Shown piece after piece: positions 32,289-42,679 of a stretch of DNA of 64,000 nucleotides; the stretch's first letter is position 1; the number at the start of each line of letters is the position of its first letter. A model generated the notes under the pieces. That model was not told where the DNA came from, searched no databases, and saw only the letters and a list, made by a program, of their open reading frames with translations. A program made the position numbers and the translations under genes. Origin of the DNA: Isoetes taiwanensis (taxonomy: Eukaryota > Streptophyta > Lycopodiopsida > Isoetales > Isoetaceae); assembly GCA_021234155.1 (NCBI GenBank), contig JAJEKV010000090.1:3216479-3280478 (forward strand), read 5' to 3'.

Positions 32289-33102
32289 TGGTTGCCGACC
32301 GCAAAGAGATCATGGTTGTTTTGTGGGTACTTAAACATGAAAAATGTATTTTGCTATTCAATATATATATGGCGGTATAACTTTAATATTAGAACTAAGA
32401 GACCAATACAAGTTGATGAACACAAACAAGTCCCCAAGACAAGTCTAGTGCCCATACTAATTTATAGGACGCCAAACGCCCCCATGTATAATTAAATTAG
32501 GTTTCACAATTCAGTATTTCACACCGGAGAAAATATCCAAAGACACTTTTCCCGCTGAGGGTCAGAATTCGAAAAGGTTGACTTTTTGTTTTGATAAAGC
32601 ATGTATGAAGTTTTTATTATGACTCGCAATACATGACAAATTTCTAGCATTATGCTCAAGCAATATGGATTCCCAATGTGTATTCAAACACGATGACCAA
32701 GGACTTAGCTCAAGATTTTCAATGGTCGAGAAAATAATATCAAATGTTGAGAATAGTTTACGAATCGACTTTCTACTCCATCTTCCAACTAATTCTACTC
32801 CCTTTTCTTGTATATAACAAAGAATCCATATGTTCACCACCAATTATTATTGGGCTGATTCAAAATGCTTTCATCCAAGTCTTTGAGATCGCCTCGAATC
32901 GCCATATTCATCTTCTTCTTCCTTCGTGGTCTTACACCAATCTTCAAACACCCCAAGATTTTTCCAAGATTTTCATTTCCTAATAAAACACATGCTCAAG
33001 CCCCCGTGATTAGAAGTAAGCTCACATTGACCTTTGCAAGAATTTAGCAACATACAAAATTTACAACAAAGATGAGGATATTGAAGTAGGTTCGTAAGAA
33101 AT

Positions 33103-33957
33103 GGAGAGTGATTCAAGGATCTAATGACTGAAGGGCTTTTGATCCCTTTGATCCCCACCTTAGACCCCAGATTGATAAGATATGGAGAATTTGCTCAAGT
33201 CCGCTATGATGCTTTTGACTATGATGCCCATTCAAAATACCGCTGAAAGTTGTAAGTACAACAAGAGCTTTTGTGCTTTTTGAGCAAAAGTTACAAAATA
33301 TCTCAGATGCAACTTCAAGTCGACCTAAATGGGTATTTTGCTATGCTAAAAGAAAGCAAAGTGATCCATGGTGCAAGTACTCTAACTAGATGGGATATGC
33401 AAAGAAGATGTAACTCTAAAGAAGAGATTAAAAGGCTTTGGCAGAGAGATATTGTGGTTGCTTGAGGGGCACCGTTACAGAAAGTTAGAGTGGCTAGAAA
33501 ATATCAAAGATTTTTATGCCCTTTAGGATTGAAGTATCCTCGTGAAAGTAGAGAGTGGATTTTACACTTTTACACAACCAAGAATAGTCGGGCCCAGCTA
33601 TAACAAGCAGAGTGCTAGCTTCTCGCTCCAAGAGTTGGGAACAAAGCCTTTAAGAAGAAATGTGAAGATCTCTTGTGTCAACATTAAGAATAGTTAATGA
33701 GAAAGATATAGTACCCAAAATTGCCGTGGTTATTATTCAACGAAAACTTCAAGATGCTTCAAATTTTGTGGATAACCCGCCATGGACATATTCTCATGTG
33801 GGCACAGAGTTTAGCCGAAGCTCGATATATCGGAATACGCCCCCACATTGAACCCCGTCGTCACCATAACTTGAAGCTCATTTGCATCCGCTAGATGGGT
33901 ACCTTGGATTTGAAAAGGGTTCTGCTCAAGCACCATTGTAGACCCCGCTTTTATAGA
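33103..33957 (+). pseudogene. Phospholipase A1 pseudogene, copy B
   Basis: Nucleotide match to 20454-21301 with the same TAG after SN and the same loss of the lipase box. Many extra small changes at CAG/CTG sites leave only short open stretches. Confidence 0.85.
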
Positions 33958-34400
33958 ATGGCGATCTAAGAGATAGTTTATCGACCAAATCAAGTGGAAA
34001 TTCTCCATCCTTATTAGTGCGACAAGATAAAACTAACACAATTTACTCATGATCTGGGTGCGATGCTTCTATTTGATTTGCCATAATCTTCAGAGAATGC
34101 AACACATTTCGATTGAAATGGAAAGAGGATAATAGAGAAAGGAACTAGATACAACCTAGATTATCATTGTCCCCCGCTTGAAGGAACTTGTCATTGCAAG
34201 AACTCAAACGCTTGAAGGAACGCGGTTGTTGCCGCTTTTAATTGTTCGCAGAGCAAATCGTAGGCAAGAAACTTGTTCGCTGCAAGAACCAAAGCACAAT
34301 CTCACTCCGCAACACCGTAACCCCGTGCTTAACCCTAAAAAAAACTATGGCAGGGTCTGATAGAACCACCTAGAGCCTATCGGGCTTTGGCATAAGGTCG

Positions 34401-34620
34401 CTAATGTGAGGGGATCACCGGACATCCAAAAGCTCTAAACCAAAGAGCCATGACCTTGGGAGCCTTGGAATGCATGCATGCAGACCTTATGACGACGATG
34501 ATAATCCTTGGCAAGAGAAAGATCGGCCCGCAACCTTCTATTTGGCAACGAGGTACCTGCATTGATGGAGCACTGGTCCTCTTCTTAGTTGAAGAAGGAG
34601 AACTAATTGACGAACACACA
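34401..34620 (-). pseudogene. SBP-box fragment, copy B
   Basis: VPRCQIEGC is readable, then the frame shifts where copy A has CAGTCTGGC and this copy has CGGCCCGC. CMHSKAPKVMA reappears in another frame. Confidence 0.78.
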
Positions 34621-34952
34621 GAACTTTTACTACTCGCCACTGCAAGCAAAAAGAAGAGCCACACGGCGAGAGGCATAGCCATAGCCGGCCGCAAGTCCCC
34701 CGAAAGGGGATTAGGGCGGCAATCGTGGTCGACCGGGCCATCGGCAAATGTACTGGGCTTTGAGGCCACCAAAGATATTCTAAGCATATGCCGGCATATA
34801 TTTGGATATCCCAGAAACCCACATAAACGAGGGTTTGCCCCCCTAGGGGCAACCCAAAAATCCAGGAATTTCCACCTACTGGTGGTTTAGTTGTAAGAAT
34901 TCCTTTTTTTTTTAACCCCGCTTGGAATACCCTCAGCGCATCCATGGAATGC

Positions 34953-35086
34953 CATATAGAGGATTGGGTGCACAAGGTACCACACGTTCGTGTGGACGAC
35001 AGCTGTCGGCTTCATGGAATTACAACCGTCCATTTTTGTTTCATAGCTATTAGGTCTATCTAACCACACTTGGCAACGAAGAGCTC
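34953..35086 (+). promoter_or_regulatory. Likely psbY promoter and 5' leader
   Basis: CATATAG (34953-34959) is a possible TATA-like element 128 bp before the ATG. CCACACG-TT-CGTGTGG (34980-34995) is an inverted repeat with an ACGT core, resembling light-responsive G-box-like sites. The repeat block ends at 34931, so only about 155 bp of non-repeat sequence precedes the gene. Confidence 0.4.
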
Positions 35087-35758
35087 ATGGCTATGGCGGT
35101 AAGGGCGCCCATTCTAGGAGTTCCGGCACTGCAAACCTTCTCCACCACCACCAGAAGCAGGCCGGCATTTGCAAAAGCCATTCCGCCAGTTTCTTCCACG
35201 CTTAAATCGCAGGAAAATGTCGAAATTAGGGCAAAATCCATAGCCGGAGCTCTGTTTGGTGCTTTAGCTAATTCTTCTTCTTCGCAGGCTTTGCAGCATA
35301 TCGTGGATGCCAGATCGGAAGTAAGAAAGTCTGGATTAGGGAGTATTGCGGCTTCGGTTGGCCTTGGAACTTTGTTAAATTTAGGGGCTGTGTCAGAAGC
35401 TTTTGCAGCTCAAGAGCCTTCCAATGATTCAAGAGGATTATTGCTTCTTGGAATAATACTTCCGGCAATAGGTTGGGTTTTGTTTAACATTTTGCAGCCT
35501 GCATTGAATCAGCTGAACAAGATGAGGTCTTCCAAAGGACTGATTGCCGGAATTGGAATTGGGGCTGCCGTTACAGGATCATCTTTTCTGCTAGATTCTT
35601 CTTCTGCGCAGGCTGCCGAGGAGATTGCTAGCATTGCAGATGCCGATAACAGAGGTACTCTTCTTTTGATAGTCATTCTCCCTGCTCTGGGCTGGGTTCT
35701 TTTCAACATTCTTCAGCCTGCTCTCAATCAGTTCAACAAAATGAAATCAAAGAAGTAA
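35087..35758 (+). CDS. psbY: Photosystem II PsbY precursor, chloroplast (two PsbY domains)
   Basis: An intact 223-aa single-exon gene. Residues 1 to about 60 form a Ser/Ala/Arg-rich chloroplast transit peptide (MAMAVRAPILGVPALQTF...). Two near-identical PsbY units follow. One is near residues 115-147 (LPAIGWVLFNILQPALNQLN), the other near residues 190-223 (LPALGWVLFNILQPALNQFN). Each is a single membrane span ending in Lys/Arg. Hydrophobic Ala-rich segments before each unit (ending SEAFAAQE and SSAQAAEE) act in the known family as thylakoid-targeting, cleavable signals. The product is thus a polyprotein giving two small PSII subunits near cytochrome b559. Length and two-unit design fit plant PsbY (Arabidopsis about 189 aa). 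Start chosen as the first ATG with an immediate transit peptide. Confidence 0.96.
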   Translation: MAMAVRAPILGVPALQTFSTTTRSRPAFAKAIPPVSSTLKSQENVEIRAKSIAGALFGALANSSSSQALQHIVDARSEVRKSGLGSIAASVGLGTLLNLGAVSEAFAAQEPSNDSRGLLLLGIILPAIGWVLFNILQPALNQLNKMRSSKGLIAGIGIGAAVTGSSFLLDSSSAQAAEEIASIADADNRGTLLLIVILPALGWVLFNILQPALNQFNKMKSKK

Positions 35759-38700
35759 AGTGGTGAGCCATTTGTACATGAATATTTAGTCTTTGATTGA
35801 TTTGGACATTTACGTATCATTGCCTTAATTTTTAATGGTAGCTATGTTTTAGTTCATACGATGCCACATTTTCTATTTCTTGGGTATGTGGTAAATCCAG
35901 CCAGCCTTGGTTTGAAACTCAGAAAGATTATTCCATTTCATAGCTTCCATTTCGTTGCAGAGTCTAACCCTGTCACCGTGATCTTCTCCAAAGAGCCATT
36001 GCCGACATAGCCAAGCTTTGATCTTCATGCAAGGATTTACTGATGCTTTCATATCATAGCCTATCTAAATTCTTCCTTGCCTTCAAAGGATTCAAATCTC
36101 GTTGCAGATTGCATGTGCATGTTCTATCTCTACTTTGCGCCATGCTCCAAGAAGGATGGAAGTAGTTTTCATTTTTTTTTCTAATTTTATTGGCGGGGAG
36201 ATGTAAAAAATGAAAAGAAATAAGATTTAAGGTGACATGACACAGCGCGTGGACAATCTAGAATTATACGTGGACAATCTAGAATTATAGAATACAATAA
36301 ATTTATCAGGGTGGCCACGAACATTTTCTTCATTTGTTTTGAACTGGCACTTCCTCATCCTCACCTTGTGTCTAGAAAGATAATGTAAAGTAAAGCCTTT
36401 TCAGACCCCCTGAAATTAATGTGCAATGTCTATTAATTGAATTAAATGATTTTTACCGTTAATGCAATGGTGTGAAGCACATTTAGGATTAGAGATATTT
36501 TGTCTCCACCAATAGACTCGAATTATAAGTAATTCATAGATAGTATCCAATAATTGATGGGTTTCTAACAACTTCATGTATATGCTTTTATATTAATCAA
36601 ATCCAAGATTTACGTCCATGTGTTTTAATGACATGATTCTCTTCTGGCATACAAATTTAAGATTTTTGCTAGAATAATGTATTCGTATGTCATTAGTGAT
36701 TAACGAGGTAATGCCTTTCTTAGTTTTTGCAAAGGTTCCTTAATGTCTTCTATATCACTACATTAACACCATATATATAACTTGCCTCTTCATGAAACAT
36801 TTTATTTTTTATAAATAGTAGATTTGCATTAAAATAATACGTATATATTATCATCTTGCTCCATTGGGCAAAGAAATATTCCACACAATCTAAAGTGGCA
36901 TTTGCATGCCTACGAAACATTCAACTAGAACACTCGGAGGAGACAAAAGGGAATACCAAAGAGATGAATTTTGGCAGTGTGCCAACAATATAGCAACAAT
37001 TACGTAATGGAAGCTAAGACAACACTTTCCTAAACACATGCAAGCTCGGCGCGGTAGGCGCGGAGGGTCCTGGCGCATTGATCATGTTTGGTAACAGATA
37101 TCAAGATCATAATCAAGATGCATAACGTGATTAAACCACCTGAATGATATGCCCATAAATATCAAGCATCCCTATCAATGTTTTTGACTCAAGATAGTGT
37201 GCAATGGATTTGTTGATCTTATCAACCAGTCCGAAAAATAAACCCTCCATTCAAGAGACATAAATCACCATGAGACCAAGAGATGGTTTCTTAAGACCCT
37301 AACAAAGAAACGAACCAATAAAACTACAACAAAACTAACAAAGAAACGAACCAATAAAACTACAACAAAACTACCTCTTGAAACAATCAGATTCAATAAG
37401 ACAGCAAGCTAATAAAATCAACCAGGGTATATATATGATAAAGGCCATCAGCTTTCTATTCATATTTAAATGTTACATAGGGCCATAAGAGAATGATGGA
37501 AAGCATAACCATCTCTAACTTCAAATGTGATACAAAATTTTAGCAAAGAGCCTTCAGCTTCTGATGAATCTTTTAGGAACTCCAAACACTCCAAATAAAA
37601 TGATCCATCACAAGCACTGCATGCATCAAAGGGTCGATAAATGTAATATATCAAAAGCAAAATTTAAGATACCTTCAACCATCGCCGGTATGACCATCTT
37701 TAGGAAGTGCCTTTCCTCAAAGACACCTCCTATAGCACTACCTTCAAGAAGTGTCTTCCCCCTTGCCCTCAGAAGTCCGATGATCGGGCGCCTCCTATTT
37801 GAAAGTCAGAATCACGGCCCAATTATGAGTAGAGCTCAACACGCCCCCCAATATCGGGCTTTGTTTTCACTCGCCTGTGCCCGGCCGAACTAGATCTACA
37901 TCTGAAAGGCGAGCAGAGGATGATCACCGCGAGCATGTTTCCCTGCTCATCATAATTTCCACTAAAAGGACATCCCTCTTGAGAACAATTTCTAGCCTTG
38001 CTATTTAAATACGCTCTCGTGATGATCACCTCCTTCCATCCTTTTCACATTCCTCCGCAGAAAAAGACACATGAGCCCACTCGGGCCTTTGATGATTGGG
38101 TAACCCTAACAAAACTACACTATCAAGGGTATCACCATCAACATCGAATTTCGGGCCGTACATCAATTCTCGCTAAATTCACTGCCTTGCTCATCCGCTC
38201 TATGAACCAAAGATCTTCTACTTCTTCCACTATTATGATACCTTTGAGACCAAATATTCAAGGGGCTATTCTTCATGACTCGATTATTCCTTCCAAAATG
38301 TGAGCACTATGTCAAAAGCCTTGAATTAAAAAAGACTAAAGATCGACTAAACTTGAAGTTTCAATGGTCGAGAAAGGACCATTGTTTCATTATACAAAAA
38401 TCAAGGCGCCCCCGCAAACCGCAGGTAATATATATTCTTGATTTCCTCGATAGATAGGAGTATCAGCTTGGCGCAAATACAGGGATTCCAACTCTGCTGT
38501 ATACTGCCCTTGATTTTGCAAACAATATTCTTCAGAGGCCCATATCAGGGTTGCATTATGGCTAATAATATGCCATGTAAGGAGACATAATATCGCATGC
38601 CATATTGTTCCGGCCACATTTGGCTTAACCCAAATAATGGATTCCCATGATCCTTTACGATTAGCTTGGGCATTCTTTCCCGTGAACTCCAATGTAATCC

Positions 38701-39855
38701 AAATAAAACTAAAACGTAAAAAACATCAATTTAAGACCCAAAGCTAAGTCATTTCCTCAAAACAAATCATGGGGGTCGAAATAGAGTAATGAGCTTCGCG
38801 GATTCCGGCCCCGTGATGATACAGAATGAGCAAAAAAATCTTGAGAAGGGCAAAGAATCCTAAGTAGCTTTTAAGAGCTGTCCAACTGCATGAATTGCTT
38901 CTGCGATCTGTGGACATGGATAGACTCCCCTTCTGCAAGCTTTTGAAGAATCAAGCACAAAGGAGTAGGAGGTTTGCTGCCTCTAGTAAATTTGCAAAAT
39001 CAAAATCCATAAGAAGACGATGTCTTGTTGCCGCCATAGCTCCTCGCCATCGCTAGTAGCTTCTATCGGATCGGGCTTCTCTGCTAGGCATCAAGATTTA
39101 TGAGGAAGAAAGAATACGTGGCAACTAAACATTCAAATGGATTGCGGTGCAGAAAAATTCTGTGGGACAAGAACAGAAAATAGAAACTGCATTATACATG
39201 TGTAGATAATAGAATAGAATTATAGGAAATGTTGTAGGGCGGGTTAGGCAATTAGCATGGGTTAAATTTATGCACAATAAATATAAATAAAAATAAAAAT
39301 AAAAAGTATTAGCAACAGAAAGCACCACTTTTGATGTAGCAGATGGGCAGCACCGTAGACTGCTAGGAATTAATGTTGATCAGTCGACAAAAAAGTGATG
39401 ATAACTATCGAACTTTAGATTTCTCAGACCCTTCTCTCATTTCTTCTACTTTCTTTTTCTTTCACCGCTCTCCTTGCATCTCTTCGACACTCTTCTTCTT
39501 TTTTATTGAACTGCTTACCATTCGATCATCCAACCAAAAGCTTTACATGGTGGCGCTAGACTGGTCTATCAACAAAGATGCATCATCTGGGACATAAGCT
39601 AATAAACACAAGCTAGTAAACAGAAAGCTTCAGATCTTGCGGATTTCAAAATAGGATTCTTTAAAATTTTCTAGGATCTTCTCAAATGCCCCATGCCAAT
39701 TAGACTGGTTCTCTCTGGAAATATCAAACCATCGCCAATATATCTAGCTATGTTGTCAATATTTCAAGGAACTCCTCGGACTCTGCTGCAGAAATGACAT
39801 CATCGCATTGCGTAAATGGCATCGTGGTTGTTGCAAATGGTGTCATGCATGCTCA
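35759..39855. other. Intergenic; psbY 3' UTR then no recognised gene
   Basis: AT-rich. Small repeats: GGACAATCTAGAATTATA twice near 36250-36288, and a duplicated AACTACAACAAAACTA block near 37320-37372. Open frames at 37564-38303 and 38390-38692 show no family motifs and no partners on the other side, so they are not called. Confidence 0.5.
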
Positions 39856-41276
39856 CAACTAGCTAGTCGAGAACGCCTTAGCCTGGACTAGATCCCTTAG
39901 GCTTAAGATTCTTGGCTTTCCCAACTAACTAGTCGAGAACACCTTAACCCAAACTAGATCCATTAGCCTTAGGTTTCTTCGCTTTCCCGAGTAGCTAGTT
40001 GAGAAGAGGCAATGCGATCTCGACTATCTAGTCGAGAAAGCCTTTAACCCAAGACTATATCCCTTTAGTATGCTTAGGCTTCTTTGACCTTTCCAACTAG
40101 CTAGTGGGGAATGCCAGAACCATACTAGACTTCTTTGGCTTAAGATTCTCGCTTTTCTCCACTAGCTATTTGAGATTGCCTTAACCTAGACTAGATCTCG
40201 TAGCCTTATGCTTCCTTCTCGAGTCTCGATAAACTAGTCTAGAGAAGGCAATGCAATCTTGACTAGATAGTCGAGAAAGCCTTTACGCGGACTAGATCAG
40301 TTAGGCTTAGGCTTCTTGGCCTTTCCAACTAGCTAGTTGAGAATGCCTTATTCCAAGCTAGATCCCTTTGGCTTAAGACTCTTGGTATGCAATCTCGACT
40401 AGCTAGTCGAGAATGCCTTAGCCCATATTAGAGCCCTTAGACTTCGGGCCGACGTTCCCTACTAGCTAGTTGAGAAAAGGCTTAGATCTCTTAGGACTTA
40501 GGATTCTTGGTCTTCCTTGACTCGCTAGTCGACGTTGCATTGCATAAATGGAGGCATTGCATTCTTAACTATGTAGTCGGGAACGCAATGGCTCTGTTTG
40601 GGCAATTCAATCTCGATTAGCTAAAGTTAAGAAAAGGCCAAGAACCCAGGTTAGACATCTAACTAGTCAAGAAAGCCTTTTGCCCCAACTAGATACCTTA
40701 GTCTTAGGCTTCTTAAGCTTCCCCAGTAGCTAGACAAGAAAAAGCAATGCAATTCTAGATAGTTGAGAACGCTTAGGATTCTCGATTTTTCCAACTAGCT
40801 AGTCAAGAAAGCCTTGGTCGACTCGGGTCCATTCGCGCGAAAGGGATCTCAAGGTCATGACGCAGAGGGCTTTGGCGAATCCACCCTCGAAAGTGGCCTG
40901 ATTTTGCTCTCAATTAACCATTTCTAAGGGTTATAAGATGCTAAAATACCTATTTGGGTCTATTTGCACTAAAGGGGTCTCTGTTTGCAATGCAGTAGGG
41001 CTTTGGTACCTAAAACCAACCCAAATGGGCCAATTTTGATTTGATTTTAATGTTTTTAACTAAAATTAAGTACTCATTAATCGATTTTTACCTAATTAGA
41101 TACCTCGTGCTTAGACTTCTTGACCTTTCCAACTAGCTAGTCGAAAATGCCTTAACCCAAACTAGATCCCTTAGACTTTAGATTCAATGCAATCCACTAA
41201 CTAGTCTAGGACACCTTTAACCTAGACTAGATCCCTTAGACTTTAGTTTGTCAAGATTCCCACTAGCGAAGTTCAT
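39856..41276. repeat. Degenerate palindromic minisatellite (CTAGCTAGTCGAGAA type)
   Basis: A unit of roughly 70-80 bp recurs: AACTAGCTAGTCGAGAA, then GCCTTA-CC--ACTAGATCCC, TTAGGCTTA and TTCTTGGCTTTCC. Some units carry a full palindrome such as CTCGACTAGCTAGTCGAG (about 40393-40410). Units vary at many positions. There is a break near 40900-41080 with AT-rich text. No coding capacity. Confidence 0.88.
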
Positions 41277-42679
41277 CAAAAATTATAGTTTGAAATTCCC
41301 GCCTTCAAACAACACCCATAGTCCCCCAACACATCAAGCATTCCTCAAGATAACATACGCCGAGATAACATGCATCCAAAACACATGCGCAAGTATTAAC
41401 TTCTAAATAAGTTTAATTGAGCAAACCCTCCAAAACCACCTACAAACCCCATGTAATAACTTAAAGAAGACTTGTACCTACGGAATGGGTCAAAAAGACA
41501 CACCCGCCAAATAATGATTGAAAGAAGCCACCCCAAGAAAATCGTTGAGCACATCCAACCAAACTAAGATTTGATGTAAACAAATGATTTGAGCATATCC
41601 ATCCGAGGCAGAGGACGAAGCTTGATAGGACCAAGTAAAAAAAGAGCAGAGATCAAAACTAGAGGTTCAACCCGATACATAGTGGAGAAAAAAGTTTCCA
41701 TGATGCTATTATACCGATGCTAAAAAACGCTGAATAAGGAACAACTCCAAAGAGGTCAAATATATATCGCCCTCCTCTCGAGAATGTCAATCCAACAACG
41801 TGGAGCGAAAGCATAAAATAAAAAAGTTACCATTATTTGCCGGATATAAGATTCCACAAAGGGTTTTTGTACTTTGTCAAAGACAAGCTTTGTTGCAAAG
41901 AAGGAAAGAGATGAAGCAACAATTTGAAAGGGAAAAAAAGGGAAGAGGAACGAAGAAGGTGAAGAGATTTTTGGGAGCTTTTCTATTTTTTCTTGACCCT
42001 ATGCAAAGTTAGAGAGATCCAATGAAATGGAATCAATTTAATTCCAGTGGCTATACACGCGGATAGGTTGCTATACACGGATAGGCTAGAATTGCAGCAA
42101 ATGTTGTACCCTCAAAAAGGCAAGCCCGCTAAAAAGAAAGGGGGGGGAGGGGGGCGCCTATTTGTAACGCCTAGATTTGAAATCCATGTGGTTTCCACGA
42201 ACATATCATTGTACCTACAATATGAATCTAAAAAAGAAAGCCATTAAAGAAGATCGTTTGTGAACATCATGGCGCTAGTTAGGATTTCCAAGACTGTGAT
42301 TTCAATCCATAATAATAAATATTGCCAGATTGGCCACTTCCTTAACTATGGCCGCCTTAACTATGACTATGGCTTCCATTTGGAATTTGAATGCACAAAT
42401 GCAAGATTGCAATCTCAACCCAAAAGACTAGAACAACAAATTCCAAATGCTTTTAATCCATATGTAAAAAATAAAATAGAAGAACATGGTTTTTTCTTTT
42501 GCAATCTTTTAATCCTACCATAGCCATAACTCACCAAATTTGGCTCTCGGCAAGTAAAAAGATTGCTTCCATAATACTTGATAGCCATAGCATTAACAAA
42601 TTCAGGACGCCCAGGAAAATATACGCCATAAAGACGTATATTTCCGGGTCCGACACTATATAAGTCTACCTTCATAGAC
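41277..42679. other. No gene recognised
   Basis: Unique-looking sequence with poly-G and poly-A runs near 42135. Short open frames lack family motifs. Confidence 0.4.

Larger units (their letters stand above)
22554..34931. repeat. Tandem unit B, ~12.4 kb
   Basis: Same order and orientation as unit A, without the MITE. Differences from A cluster at CAG, CTG and other CHG trinucleotides, which are often replaced by CCG, CG, CAAAG or CGTG-like strings, breaking most of the reading frames that are open in A. Confidence 0.97.

Noticed and set aside
38390-38692. 100-aa minus frame, MEFTGKNAQANRKG start
   Set aside because: It looked protein-like at first, but no family, partner exon or codon pattern supports it.
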